A stretch of DNA of 64,000 nt from JBDTSW01 sp963807385 (GCA_963807385.1 CAWEBQ010000002.1:1302001-1366000); one strand, 5' to 3'; shown: positions 42,659 through 51,388, numbered from the stretch's first letter. Made by a program: numbers and translations. Notes: generated by a model from the letters alone, not told the origin.

Positions 42659-43044
42659 CGCGCGGGCCGCACTCTGCCGGCGATGCCGGCGAGCCACGCC
42701 AGCGCTGCCGCCGCGCCCGCGAGCAGCAGCGTGTCGATCCACCCGCGCGCCTCGCTGCGGGCCTCGCCGGTATCGAAGGCGTGGTTGAACGCGTGGAGCC
42801 CGTACCAGATGGCGCCGAGAGTCAACATCGGGACCCACCAGGAGCGTCGGCCGACGGCCAGGAGCAGCGCGATGCCGTAGGCGGCCGTAAAGGAGCCCAC
42901 ATCGCCCACATAGTGGAGGTTTTCGGCGCCGTAGCGGCCGATCTCCTCGAAGAAGGTGCCGGGAGCGAGGAGCGCCAGCCCACCGATGATGACGTGGTAG
43001 ATGCCGAGCAGCCCGAGGACCGTCCGCATGGTGCGCTCAGTCAC
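42655..43044 (-). CDS. Small four-helix membrane protein (DUF4383-like)
   Basis: 129 residues with four hydrophobic segments: VLGLLGIYHVIIGGLALLAP, FTAAYGIALLLAV, WVPMLTLGAIWYGLHAFNH and TLLLAGAAAALAWLAGIAG. The layout resembles DUF4383-type proteins, though the match is by pattern only. GTG 43044 follows GAGG at 5 nt. Translationally coupled to the epimerase. Confidence 0.7.
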   Translation of the reverse strand: MTERTMRTVLGLLGIYHVIIGGLALLAPGTFFEEIGRYGAENLHYVGDVGSFTAAYGIALLLAVGRRSWWVPMLTLGAIWYGLHAFNHAFDTGEARSEARGWIDTLLLAGAAAALAWLAGIAGRVRPAR

Positions 43045-43083
43045 GGATCCTCGGAGTTGGCGGTTCTTCCTCAATCACTTGCG

Positions 43084-43098
43084 GATGGCTTGGCCATC
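43084..43098. other. Small perfect hairpin between tRNA-Pro and the next operon
   Basis: GATGGC-TTG-GCCATC, six pairs and a 3 nt loop. It is about 45 nt past the tRNA 3' end on the minus strand, so it may terminate the tRNA transcript. Confidence 0.3.
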
Positions 43099-43142
43099 GT
43101 TACATGCTGCTCTCGGGCCCAAAGGATCCTCATCCGAACATA

Positions 43143-43216
43143 TCGGGGCGCCCGGATTTGAACCGGGGACCTCACCGACCCGAACGGTGCGCGCTACCAG
43201 GCTGCGCCACGCCCCG
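43143..43216 (-). tRNA. tRNA-Pro (anticodon CGG)
   Basis: A 74 nt cloverleaf is visible on the minus strand. The acceptor stem CGGGGCG pairs with CGCCCCG and the D-arm GCGC...GCGC is intact. The anticodon stem CACCG/CGGTG encloses loop TTCGGGT (anticodon CGG). The T-arm is CCCGG-TTCAAAT-CCGGG, the discriminator is A, and CCA is not encoded. It reads CCG proline codons, common in this G+C-rich DNA. TAGAAT (43227-43232) lies 10 nt upstream as -10 element. Confidence 0.96.
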
Positions 43217-43226
43217 ACGGCGGCTC

Positions 43227-43232
43227 ATTCTA
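43227..43232 (-). promoter_or_regulatory. -10 element of tRNA-Pro
   Basis: TAGAAT on the minus strand ending 10 nt before the mature tRNA 5' end at 43216. Confidence 0.45.
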
Positions 43233-43276
43233 GGGCGAGCGCCGAGGCGGAAGCTTCCGGTCGCCATACTCAGGCG

Positions 43277-43993
43277 ATGTCCGCCTCGCAGCGATATGCC
43301 GGCGCGGATCCCCCGGTTGGCAAGTCCCCCTGGCACGCGGTCCTGATCACGGTGGCGGGGGTAGCGGCGCTCGCCGCGCTCGTCGTGGCCATCCGGCCCC
43401 TGCGGGAGGGCTTCGCGGACGCCGTAAGCGGTGACACGGCCTCCCTGAGACGGGACCTCGGCGGGCCCGCGGGCGCCCTGCTCGTGCTCGGCCTGGCGTT
43501 GGTCCACGCCGTCGTCTGGTACCCGACCGAGATCCTGAGCGCCGCCGCCGGCTACGTCTACGGCTTTGGGGTCGCGGTCCCGCTGCTGATGGCCGGATGG
43601 CTTCTGAACGCGATCGTCGCCTACTGGATCGGACGGGCGGCGGCCCGGCCGATCCTGTGGAGGTGGCTGGGGCGAGAGCGCCTCACCGCCTACGAGCAGG
43701 CCGTCGCCCGCGGCGGCGTGTGGCTGCTCCTGGTGATGCGCCTGGTGCCGCTGATCCCCTTCAGCCTTTTCTCATACGCAGCCGGCTCGGCCCGGGTCCC
43801 GGTCTGGCGATTCATGTGGACGACCGCCGTCGGGTACCTGCCGCTGACCGCCGTCTTCGCCTACGTCGGGAGCCAGCTCGAGGAGCTCTCTCCCACCGAT
43901 CCACTGCTGTGGGGCGGCGCCATCATGATCGTTGCCCTGCTGCTGCTCACGCGCCGCGTGACCCGGTCGCTGGGGCTCGGCGACGCGGCGTAG
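43277..43993 (+). CDS. TVP38/TMEM64 (SNARE-associated, DedA-like) membrane protein
   Basis: 238 residues with about six membrane segments. The family signature region runs from YPTEILSAAAGYVYGFGVAV through GWLLNAIVAYWIGRAAARP to LLLVMRLVPLIPFSLFSYAA. ATTAVGYLP-type helices follow. Relatives act in membrane lipid scrambling or transport. CATACT lies 6 nt before ATG 43277, a leaderless-type start. Confidence 0.88.
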   Translation: MSASQRYAGADPPVGKSPWHAVLITVAGVAALAALVVAIRPLREGFADAVSGDTASLRRDLGGPAGALLVLGLALVHAVVWYPTEILSAAAGYVYGFGVAVPLLMAGWLLNAIVAYWIGRAAARPILWRWLGRERLTAYEQAVARGGVWLLLVMRLVPLIPFSLFSYAAGSARVPVWRFMWTTAVGYLPLTAVFAYVGSQLEELSPTDPLLWGGAIMIVALLLLTRRVTRSLGLGDAA

Positions 43994-43995
43994 GG

Positions 43996-44679
43996 CTACC
44001 CCACCGCCTCCACCGCCGCCTCGATCTCCTCGCTGGCCGGGGAGCCCTCCAGCCGCTCCTCGCCGCCCGGGCCGGTGACGATCACGACGGGATCAGCCTG
44101 GAGCCTCAGATCCACCGCCTCGGCGGAGTCGGCGTCGACGATCTCACGCGTCTCGGGGGCCAGCCGGTCTGACTCCCAGACCTCCAGGTCCAGCTCGGGG
44201 ACGGCCCTCGCGACATCGACGAGGAAACCCTCGTCCGTGTCGCCACGGGCGTCAGAGAGGTTCCGCATCAGCAGGTCGAGGTACTGCCACTGGCGCCCCT
44301 GCTCACCCGCGGCGGTCGCCGCGACCGCGGCCAGGCTGGTCTCCTCCGGGCCCAGGGAGAAGTGGCTGAACTCGAACAGCGCCTCGTTGCTCCGGGCGTA
44401 CATCTCGATCACCGGGTCGATCTCCTCGATCTCGTACTCGGCACACGGAACGCAGCGGATGTCGTTGAAGACCTTGATGATCACCGGGGCGTCGTCGCTG
44501 CCGAGCTCGGCGCCCTCCTGCGCGACGCCCCCGAACAGCTTCTGAACCTCGTTGAAGCCCTCGGTGGCGGGGGCGTCCGGGCCACCCTCGCCAACCGCGA
44601 TCGAGACCACGGTCGCGATCACGGCCAGGGCGCCGATGCCCAGCAGAACGCGGGGCAGCCACGGGGATCGGCCTCTCAA
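43996..44679 (-). CDS. Membrane-anchored thioredoxin-fold protein (DsbA-like)
   Basis: 227 residues. The N-terminal membrane segment LLGIGALAVIATVVSIAVG is followed by VIIKVFNDIRCVPCAEYE with redox cysteines C76 and C79, then DsbA-type helices (FEFSHFSLGPEETSLAAVA) and ADPVVIVTGPGGEE (probable cis-Pro strand). It likely makes or shuffles disulfides outside the membrane. TTG 44679 overlaps the stop of the small upstream gene by 4 nt. Confidence 0.85.
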   Translation of the reverse strand: MRGRSPWLPRVLLGIGALAVIATVVSIAVGEGGPDAPATEGFNEVQKLFGGVAQEGAELGSDDAPVIIKVFNDIRCVPCAEYEIEEIDPVIEMYARSNEALFEFSHFSLGPEETSLAAVAATAAGEQGRQWQYLDLLMRNLSDARGDTDEGFLVDVARAVPELDLEVWESDRLAPETREIVDADSAEAVDLRLQADPVVIVTGPGGEERLEGSPASEEIEAAVEAVG

Positions 44680-44915
44680 CCCGCGACCGCCTTGTAGTAC
44701 CGGACCGCGAGGCCGGTGAGCAGCGTCTCGAAGGTCTCCTCCACGGAGGTCCCGGCGTCGGCCGCGTAGGCCGCGAGACCACTGCTCTCGATCGCGTCGG
44801 CCCGCGAGACCACCTCGTCAACGAGCTCCGGGTGCTCGTCGCAGAAGTAGGCGCCGATGGAGTAGAGCTCGGTCTCCATCAGGGACTCCAGGAAGGTGTT
44901 GGGCGGGTCCGGCAT
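44676..44915 (-). CDS. Small hypothetical protein preceding the DsbA-like gene
   Basis: 79 residues, acidic, helical, single Cys (IGAYFCDEHPELVDEVVSRA). No family recognised. ATG 44915 was chosen because TATCTT lies 7 nt upstream (44923-44928). Translationally coupled to the thiol-disulfide protein. Confidence 0.65.
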   Translation of the reverse strand: MPDPPNTFLESLMETELYSIGAYFCDEHPELVDEVVSRADAIESSGLAAYAADAGTSVEETFETLLTGLAVRYYKAVAG

Positions 44916-44922
44916 CGCCCAC

Positions 44923-44928
44923 AAGATA
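44923..44928 (-). promoter_or_regulatory. -10 element, small hypothetical gene (leaderless type)
   Basis: TATCTT on the minus strand, 7 nt before ATG 44915. Confidence 0.4.
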
Positions 44929-44969
44929 TTCGCTGGCGTCCGCGGGCCCGCAAATTGCGGCAGAAAAGA

Positions 44970-44998
44970 TTGACCGCATCCGCGTCGAGCGATAAAAC
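44970..44998 (+). promoter_or_regulatory. Consensus-like promoter of the small HTH gene
   Basis: TTGACC (44970-44975) and TAAAAC (44993-44998) with a 17 nt spacer. A start near 45005 leaves a leader of about 22 nt with AGGAGG at 45015-45020. The pairing of a good promoter and a good ribosome binding site suggests high expression. Confidence 0.65.
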
Positions 44999-45026
44999 TC
45001 CTGGCAACGACCCTAGGAGGAGATAC

Positions 45027-45209
45027 GTGGCCAATCACCTGACGCCGACCGAGCTCGCCGACGAAGTCGACATGAAGCGGCGGGAGGTCATCTCCAAGTG
45101 CATGGAAATGGGCGTGCCGATCTTCAACGGCCGGATCGACAAGACCCTGTTCGTCACCTCGCTTCGCGAGTTCGCCGAGTCGAACAAGCAGCCCCAGCCC
45201 GCCCACTAG
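45027..45209 (+). CDS. Small helix-turn-helix-like protein
   Basis: 60 residues: LTPTELADEVDMKRREVISK then CMEMGVPIFNGRIDKTLFVT. The arrangement resembles a winged HTH of the MerR/excisionase type or an IF2-N-like helical domain; the role is unknown. GTG 45027 follows AGGAGGAG at 6 nt. Monocistronic, with its own promoter and a following hairpin. Confidence 0.75.
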   Translation: MANHLTPTELADEVDMKRREVISKCMEMGVPIFNGRIDKTLFVTSLREFAESNKQPQPAH

Positions 45210-45228
45210 CACCCAACTTCACCCTCAG

Positions 45229-45252
45229 CCGCCGGCCAACCCGGGCCGGCGG
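45229..45252 (+). terminator. GC-rich terminator-like hairpin
   Basis: CCGCCGGCC (45229-45237) pairs with GGCCGGCGG (45244-45252) across a 6 nt loop, just after the small HTH gene. No T-tract follows. Confidence 0.55.
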
Positions 45253-45275
45253 TTCGCGCCGATGGTCTGCCACGG

Positions 45276-45281
45276 TAAGTT
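45276..45281 (+). promoter_or_regulatory. -10 element, acyl-CoA synthetase gene (leaderless type)
   Basis: TAAGTT, 6 nt before ATG 45288. Confidence 0.4.
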
Positions 45282-45287
45282 AGTGGC

Positions 45288-47096
45288 ATGGAACTTGCCA
45301 CCGCGCCCGCCGCTCAGAGCGGCGTAAATTCGAAGACGATCGCCGACCTCCTGCCGCTCGCCGCCCGCGAGCACGCCGCCGAGGAGGCGGTCAGGTTCAA
45401 GGACGAGTCCGGCTCGTGGGTCGGCCGCAGCTACGCCGAGGTCGGCGAGACCGTCAAGGCGCTGTCGCTGGGCTTGATGGACCTCGGGATCGTCAAGGGC
45501 GACAAGGTCGCGATCCTGGCGAACACCCGCCCCGAGTGGACCTACTTCGACTTCGCGGCGCTCACGGCCGGCGCGACGGTGGTCCCGATCTACCAGACCA
45601 ACAGCCCGGAGGAGTGCCAGTACGTGCTGGAGAACTCCGACGCCAAGGCGGTCGTCTGCGAGGACACCGACCAACTGGAGAAGATCCGGTCGATTCGCTC
45701 CCATGTCCCCGACCTCGAGCACGTGATCCTGATGACGGGATCGGCCGACGACGCGATCTCGATGGATGACGTTGCGGCGCGCGGCGCCGCTGGCTCGGAC
45801 GCCGAGTGGGAGGAGCGGTACAGCTCGGTGGAGCCCTCCGACATCTGCACCTTCATCTACACGTCGGGCACGACCGGCCCGCCCAAGGGCTGCGTGATCT
45901 CGCACGGCAACTACCGCTCGATGCTGGACATGGTGATCTCGGTGGACGCGATCGACGCCGATGGGACCACGTACCTCTTCCTCCCGCTCGCGCACTCCTT
46001 CGCCCTGCTCATCCAGCTCGGCAGCTTCGCCCTCGGCGCGACGCTCGCCTACTGGGAGCGCGACCCGCTGAAGATAGTGCCCAACCTCAGCGAGGTGAAG
46101 CCCACCTACTTCCCATCGGTGCCGCGAATCTTCGAGAAGATCCACGGCGCGGCGATTCAGAACGCGGAGAAGGCCGGCGGCCTGAAGAAGGCGATCTTCC
46201 ACTGGGCGATCAAGACCGGCTCGAAGGTGCGCGAGCTCGAGCGCCAGGGCAAGGAGCCCGGGTTCCTCCTCAAGGCGCAGCACGACTTCGCCGACAAGCA
46301 GGTGCTGTCCAAGATCCGCGCGATCTTCGGCGGCAACCTCGAGCAGGCTGTCTCCGGCGCCGCACCGATCAACCCCGACATCCTGCGGTTCTTCGACGCC
46401 GCCGGCATCCTCGTCCTCGAGGGCTGGGGCATGACCGAAACCTCCACGGCCGCGACGATCGCCACGGCCGAGGAGTTCAAGTTCGGCACGATCGGCAAGC
46501 CCTTCCCGGGCGTCGAGATCAGGATCGCCGACGACGGCGAGATCCTGGTCAAGGGCCCGAACGTGTTCCAGGGCTACTACAAGAACCCCGAGGCGACGGC
46601 GGAGACGATCGTCGACGGCTGGCTGCACACCGGGGACATCGGCGAGATCGATCCGGACGGCTTCATCAAGATCACCGGCCGCAAGAAGGACATCATCATC
46701 ACGGCGGGCGGCAAGAACATCACCCCGGCCAACCTCGAGGCCGAGATCAAGCAGCATCCGCTCGTCTCGCAATGCGTCGTGATCGGCGACCGCAGGCCCT
46801 ACCTGGTGGCACTCGTCACCCTCGACCCGGAGACGGCGGCAGCCTACGCGAAGGAGGAGGGCCTGCCAGCCGACCTGGGCGAGCTCGCCGGAAGCGACCA
46901 GGTGCGCGCGTCGATCCAGGCCCACCTCGACCAGGTCAACGAGAAGTTCGCCCGGGTCGAGCAGGTCAAGAAGTTCGAGATCCTCCCCCAGGACCTCTCT
47001 CAGGAGGGCGGCGAGCTGACCCCGACGATGAAGGTCAAGCGAAACGTTGTCGCCGAGAAGTACTCGGGCGAGGTAGACGGCCTCTACGGCGAGTAG
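45288..47096 (+). CDS. Long-chain acyl-CoA synthetase (AMP-forming)
   Basis: 602 residues. Motif A3 is FIYTSGTTGPPKGCVISHGN; the fatty-acyl region FLPLAHSFALLIQ and LEGWGMTETSTAATI, HTGDIGEIDPDGFIKITGRK and the GGKNITPANLE hinge follow. FadD15-like architecture. It activates fatty acids to acyl-CoA via acyl-AMP, supplying the acyl-CoA dehydrogenase and crotonase type enzymes elsewhere in the window. Confidence 0.94.
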   Translation: MELATAPAAQSGVNSKTIADLLPLAAREHAAEEAVRFKDESGSWVGRSYAEVGETVKALSLGLMDLGIVKGDKVAILANTRPEWTYFDFAALTAGATVVPIYQTNSPEECQYVLENSDAKAVVCEDTDQLEKIRSIRSHVPDLEHVILMTGSADDAISMDDVAARGAAGSDAEWEERYSSVEPSDICTFIYTSGTTGPPKGCVISHGNYRSMLDMVISVDAIDADGTTYLFLPLAHSFALLIQLGSFALGATLAYWERDPLKIVPNLSEVKPTYFPSVPRIFEKIHGAAIQNAEKAGGLKKAIFHWAIKTGSKVRELERQGKEPGFLLKAQHDFADKQVLSKIRAIFGGNLEQAVSGAAPINPDILRFFDAAGILVLEGWGMTETSTAATIATAEEFKFGTIGKPFPGVEIRIADDGEILVKGPNVFQGYYKNPEATAETIVDGWLHTGDIGEIDPDGFIKITGRKKDIIITAGGKNITPANLEAEIKQHPLVSQCVVIGDRRPYLVALVTLDPETAAAYAKEEGLPADLGELAGSDQVRASIQAHLDQVNEKFARVEQVKKFEILPQDLSQEGGELTPTMKVKRNVVAEKYSGEVDGLYGE

Positions 47097-47155
47097 CGCC
47101 GCTGCGCCCCGGTCGGATCCCGTCCGCGGTCTGACCCCCCGAGGGCCGTCGGCCG

Positions 47156-48439
47156 CTAGTCGGCCGCCGCGTCGACGTCGGCCTTCTTCTCACCCGGCTG
47201 CTGGCGCAGGAGCACCGAGGTGGTCTGCTCGAGCACCCGGCGCCAGGCCGAGAGCCTGCCGCGGTCGCGCTCGACCTGGTCGAGCACGTGGCGGACCCGG
47301 CGAGCGGAGATCTCGATCCCGTGCCGCTCGGCGATCGCCTTGTAGCGGTCGTAGTCGCGGGCGAGCTTGAGCGTGACCGACTCGAAGCCGTGCTTCGCGA
47401 TCTCCAGCCGGTTGCCGTAGTCGAGGATCGGGGTGCCGAACATCAACTCGTCATCCAGCTCGGGCTCGATCAGGATGATGTCCACGCCGGGGAAGTCCGC
47501 CTCCCAATCACGGACCGCGCGGTGCAGACGGTCGTGCGAGAGCGCGCGGAAGGACTGGTTTGCGATCGCGCCCATGCCCATGTCCGAGACGCGGCGCGCC
47601 CGGTCGCCGGTGATCGTGGGAATGCGCTTGGAGAAGTCGTTGACGTACGGGACGATGGGGTTGATCACAACGATGAACTTGGCGCCGCGCTCCACCGCGA
47701 CGTCGACGTTGGTGGTCGAGCGGATACCGCCGTCGATGAACTCGCGGTCGCCGATCCGCACCGGCTCGTAGACGCCGGGCAGCGCACCGGACGCGGCCAC
47801 CGCCTCCGAGATCGGCACGTCGGCCCACTCGCCCTCGCCCAGGACGATCCGCTCGGTCGTGTCGAGGTCGGTGGCGGTGAGGTAGAGCTCGCGCTCGAGC
47901 AGGCGGAAGTCGTTGGTGCGGTCCGGGTCGGTGAGCGCCTCCTCGACGTACCGAGCGATGCCGTCGCCGCTGTAGAAGCCGTTCGGCAGGGCGCTCGCGA
48001 GGCCCATCAGCAGGTCTACCGCGGAGGTCTCGCCGAGGTTGCCGACCAGCGACCGCGCCAGGCCCGCCATCCGGAACGGGAACTGCGCGCCGCGGGTGAT
48101 GATCCCCCTGTAGTTCGGCCGCAGCAGCATCTTCAGGTCGATGTCGCGAAGCGGCGAGGCGAGGTCGCGGTTCAGCACCCGCATCATCTCCTCGGGCGTG
48201 ACGCCGTTGGCGGTCAGCGAGGAGATGAAGGCGCCGGCGCTGGTGCCGACGTAGATGTCGAACTCGTTGACGGTCTGGTTGACCGCCAACAGGTCGAGGG
48301 CCCGCAGCGCACCGATCTCGTACACGCCGCCGGTGAAGCCGCCTCCGCCGAGCACGAGGGCCGTCTTCGAGCGCTTGCGGCGACGCCCCGGGCGTGCCCC
48401 CTTGGCCTCGGCGCTGTCGATGTCGACGACCTTGCCCAT
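47156..48439 (-). CDS. Patatin-like phospholipase
   Basis: 427 residues. The oxyanion loop is LVLGGGGFTGGVYEIGALRA. The nucleophile is S67 in VGTSAGAF and the catalytic Asp is D236 in FIDGGIRS, so the Ser-Asp dyad is complete. About 190 residues follow the Asp, longer than minimal patatins, and end in a basic helical segment. It probably hydrolyses membrane lipids or lysolipids. CATAAT (48448-48453) lies 8 nt before ATG 48439. Confidence 0.92.
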   Translation of the reverse strand: MGKVVDIDSAEAKGARPGRRRKRSKTALVLGGGGFTGGVYEIGALRALDLLAVNQTVNEFDIYVGTSAGAFISSLTANGVTPEEMMRVLNRDLASPLRDIDLKMLLRPNYRGIITRGAQFPFRMAGLARSLVGNLGETSAVDLLMGLASALPNGFYSGDGIARYVEEALTDPDRTNDFRLLERELYLTATDLDTTERIVLGEGEWADVPISEAVAASGALPGVYEPVRIGDREFIDGGIRSTTNVDVAVERGAKFIVVINPIVPYVNDFSKRIPTITGDRARRVSDMGMGAIANQSFRALSHDRLHRAVRDWEADFPGVDIILIEPELDDELMFGTPILDYGNRLEIAKHGFESVTLKLARDYDRYKAIAERHGIEISARRVRHVLDQVERDRGRLSAWRRVLEQTTSVLLRQQPGEKKADVDAAAD

Positions 48440-48482
48440 CTGGGGGAATTATGGCGACCGGTGCGGCCGGCGCGCGCCACAC

Positions 48483-48527
48483 CGAGTGGCAACTGAGTTG
48501 CGCTGGGGGTTCTTCAGGTGCCACTCG
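48483..48527. other. Overlapping inverted repeats at the ligA 3' end
   Basis: CGAGTGGCA (48483-48491) can pair with TGCCACTCG (48519-48527), whose arm lies in the last ligA codons. Alternatively GCAACT (48489-48494) pairs with AGTTGC (48496-48501). The two stems share 48489-48491, so they exclude each other. A terminator is the simplest reading. Confidence 0.4.
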
Positions 48528-50562
48528 ACGCCGGAGGGGACGCGCCGGACGCCGGAGGGGACGCGCCCGCGAGGAGCTGGCGCAGGGCTGCCTCGTCGAT
48601 GATCTCGACCTCGAGGTCCTGCGCCTTAGCCAGCTTCGTTCCGGGGTTGTCGCCCGCGAGCACGTAGTCGGTCTTCTTCGAGACGGATCCCGTGACCTTG
48701 CCGCCGGCACGGCGGATCAGCCTGGTCGCCTCGTCGCGCGAGAGCTCCGGCAGGGTGCCGGTGATCACGAGCGTTCTGCCGTCGAGGGGGCCACCCTCGG
48801 TCCGGCGCTCCGCCGTCGAGAGCTCGAGCTTCAGCCCGCGCTCGCGCAGGCGCTCGATCAGGGCCAGGTTCTCCTCCTCGGCGAGCTCCTCCCGTAACTG
48901 CTCGGCGAGGATGGGGCCGACGCCCTCCACCTCCTCGATCTGCTCCGCGGAGGCCCGGGTCAGCGCATCCACCGTCCCGAAGTGCTCGGCCAGCGCCTGC
49001 GCCGTCACGTAGCCGACGCCGGGGAAGCCGAGTGAGAAGAGGACGATCCCGAAGGGCTGCGCCTTCGACGCCTCGATCGCCTCGACGAGGTTCGCCGCCG
49101 AGGTCTCGCCGAAGCCCTCGAGCTCGGCCAGGCGCTCGGCCGTGAGGTCGTAGACGTCGGCGACGTCGTCGATCAGCCCCTCCTCGAGGAACCGCAGGGC
49201 GAGCTTCTCCCCCATGCCCTCGATGTCCATCACGCCGGCGAACTGCTTGACGTGCTGAAAGCGCTGGCCGGGGCAGCCGCGGCGGTTCGGGCAGATCGAG
49301 AACACCGCGTCCTCGGGCTTGACGACGGGGGTCCCGCAGGCGGGGCACTCCTTCGGCGGCTTGGGCTTGCGCAGCCGCTTGCCCTTACGCCTCTGGATCA
49401 GCGGCGCGATCACCTGAGGGATCACGTCGCCGGCTCGGGTCACCACCACCTCGTCGCCCTCGCGGACGTCCTTGCGGGCGAGGTCCTCCTCGTTGTGCAG
49501 GGTCGCCGTCGAGACCGTGACCCCGCCGACGCCCACCGGCTCGAGCATCGCGAACGGCATCAGGTGCCCGGTGCGCCCCACGTTCCAGACGATCTTCCTG
49601 AGCGTCGTGGTCGCCGTTATCGGGGGGAACTTCCAGGCGATCGCCCAGCGCGGCTCGCGACCCACGACCCCCAGCTCGCGCCACAGCGAGCGCTCGTTGA
49701 CCTTGACCACCACGCCGTCGATCTCGTAATCCAGCGACTCGCGGCGCTCCTCCCACCACAGGCAGCGCGCGACGACCTCGTCCTCGGCCTCGTGGGCCCG
49801 CACCTCGGGCTCCACTCGGAAGCCGCGCTCGCGCATCCACTCGAGCTCGTCCCAGTGGGTGGGGACGTCGAGGCCGGAGCCGATCCCGTAGGACCACATC
49901 GAGAGCGGGCGGTCGGCGGCGATCTGAGGGTCGAGCTGGCGGATCGTTCCCGCCGCGGCGTTCCTCGGGTTGGCGAACGCGGACTCCCCAGCCTCCACCC
50001 GGCGCTCGTTCAGCTCGGCGAAGCCGCTGCGCGGAAAGTAGATCTCGCCCCGGACCTCGACCATCTCCGGCGCGTCGGCGATCGCGAGCGGGATCGCCTT
50101 GATCGTGCGCAGGTTGTGGGTGACGTCCTCGCCGACGCGCCCGTCGCCCCGGGTCGCGCCACGCACGAAGGTGCCGTTCTCGTAGATCAATGAGATCGCG
50201 AGGCCGTCTATCTTCGGCTCGGTGACGTAGCCAAACTCGTCGGCGGCGATGTCGAAGCGCTTGAGCAGGTTGCGGATCCGCGCCTCCCACCCGCGCAGCT
50301 CCTCCTCGTTGCGGACGTTCCCCAGGGAGAGCATCGGCTCGGGATGCTCCACCTGCTCGAACTTGTCGAGCGGCTTGCCGCCCACGCGCTGGGTCGGCGA
50401 GTCGGGCGTGCGGAGGTCGGGATCCGCCTCCTCGAGGTCCCGCAGCTCGTTCAGCAGCGCGTCGTAGGCGTCGTCGCCGACGGTCGGGTCGTCGAGGACG
50501 TAGTAGGCGTGATCGTGGGCGGCGATCTCCTTGCGCAGCTCCGCGGCGCGCTGCTTGCTCAC
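48514..50562 (-). CDS. ligA: NAD-dependent DNA ligase
   Basis: 682 residues. The adenylated lysine is K117 in TEPKIDGLAISLIYENG. The OB-fold, the four-Cys zinc finger (CPACGTPVVKP and ICPNRRGCPGQ), helix-hairpin-helix repeats and a C-terminal BRCT domain (LVITGTLPELSRDEATRLI) are all present. It seals nicks during replication and repair. The last residues hold a duplicated 21 bp unit coding GASPPAS twice. GTG 50562 lies 13 nt after the surE stop. Confidence 0.97.
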   Translation of the reverse strand: MSKQRAAELRKEIAAHDHAYYVLDDPTVGDDAYDALLNELRDLEEADPDLRTPDSPTQRVGGKPLDKFEQVEHPEPMLSLGNVRNEEELRGWEARIRNLLKRFDIAADEFGYVTEPKIDGLAISLIYENGTFVRGATRGDGRVGEDVTHNLRTIKAIPLAIADAPEMVEVRGEIYFPRSGFAELNERRVEAGESAFANPRNAAAGTIRQLDPQIAADRPLSMWSYGIGSGLDVPTHWDELEWMRERGFRVEPEVRAHEAEDEVVARCLWWEERRESLDYEIDGVVVKVNERSLWRELGVVGREPRWAIAWKFPPITATTTLRKIVWNVGRTGHLMPFAMLEPVGVGGVTVSTATLHNEEDLARKDVREGDEVVVTRAGDVIPQVIAPLIQRRKGKRLRKPKPPKECPACGTPVVKPEDAVFSICPNRRGCPGQRFQHVKQFAGVMDIEGMGEKLALRFLEEGLIDDVADVYDLTAERLAELEGFGETSAANLVEAIEASKAQPFGIVLFSLGFPGVGYVTAQALAEHFGTVDALTRASAEQIEEVEGVGPILAEQLREELAEEENLALIERLRERGLKLELSTAERRTEGGPLDGRTLVITGTLPELSRDEATRLIRRAGGKVTGSVSKKTDYVLAGDNPGTKLAKAQDLEVEIIDEAALRQLLAGASPPASGASPPASSGT

Positions 50563-50575
50563 CGGGTCAACCCGC

Positions 50576-51379
50576 TCATGCCCTGGCGGACTCCAGCATC
50601 CCGTCGAGATCCCACTCGCGCACCGGGTCGATGCCCTCGTGGTGGGTCAGGTCGAAGTGCAGCGGGGTGATCGAGATCCGCCCGCGGGCCTGCGCGGCGA
50701 GATCGGTGCCCGGCTCGTCCTCGAATGAGGGCTCGAAGCCGTAGATCCGGTAGCGCTTGCGCCCGTCCTCGGCCTCCTCCACCAGGCGCATCTCGTCGTC
50801 GTAGAGGCGTTTGCCCAGGCGGGTCACCTCGATGCCGTTGACCTCGTTCGGGCAGTTGACGTTGACGAGCGAGCCCTCCGGGAGGGGATGCTCGGTGAGC
50901 CGCGCGACCAGTGCCGCCACGAAGCTGGCCGCGACGGTGAAGTCCATCTTGCCGCCGAAATGCCAGCCCATCTCGCCCTTCAGCGACTGCTGGGAGACCG
51001 CGATCGCCGGAATCCCGAGGACGATGCCCTCCAGGGCCGCCGCGACCGTCCCCGAGTAGGTGACGTCGTCGCCGAGGTTCGCGCCGTGGTTGATGCCGGA
51101 GACGATCAGCTCGGGCCGCTCGCCGATCAGCCCGAGATCCGCGAAGCGAACGCAGTCGACCGGTGTGCCGTCGGTGGCGAAGCCGGAGGTGCCGTCGTCG
51201 AAGCGCACCTCCTCGACCCACAACGGCGAGCGGGTCGTGATCGAGCGCGCCATCGCACTGCGGTTGGAGTCGGGCGCGACGACGTGGACCTCCACCCCGT
51301 CCAGGGCCTGGATCGCCTTCCGCAACGCCTGGATGCCGTCGGCCTGGATGCCGTCGTCGTTGGTGATGAGCACTCGCAT
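50576..51379 (-). CDS. surE: 5'/3'-nucleotidase SurE
   Basis: 267 residues. The metal-binding start MRVLITNDDGIQADGI (D8, D9), VVAPDSNRSAMARSIT and LIVSGINHGANLGDDVTYSG are diagnostic for SurE phosphatases that dephosphorylate nucleoside monophosphates. GISITPLHFDLTH-type strands close the protein. ATG 51379 has TAGAAT (51389-51394) 9 nt upstream. In an operon with ligA. Confidence 0.96.
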   Translation of the reverse strand: MRVLITNDDGIQADGIQALRKAIQALDGVEVHVVAPDSNRSAMARSITTRSPLWVEEVRFDDGTSGFATDGTPVDCVRFADLGLIGERPELIVSGINHGANLGDDVTYSGTVAAALEGIVLGIPAIAVSQQSLKGEMGWHFGGKMDFTVAASFVAALVARLTEHPLPEGSLVNVNCPNEVNGIEVTRLGKRLYDDEMRLVEEAEDGRKRYRIYGFEPSFEDEPGTDLAAQARGRISITPLHFDLTHHEGIDPVREWDLDGMLESARA

Positions 51380-51388
51380 CGGCGCTCG

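Noticed and set aside
45225..46925. 566-codon minus-strand open frame
   Set aside because: Antisense to a complete acyl-CoA synthetase.
47097..47155. Terminator between acyl-CoA synthetase and patatin genes
   Set aside because: Only an imperfect GGTCGGA/TCTGACC pairing was found; not strong enough to list.
48532..48573. Tandem 21 bp repeat as a CRISPR or mobile feature
   Set aside because: Only two units, in frame, coding a Ser/Pro-rich tail of LigA; no spacers.
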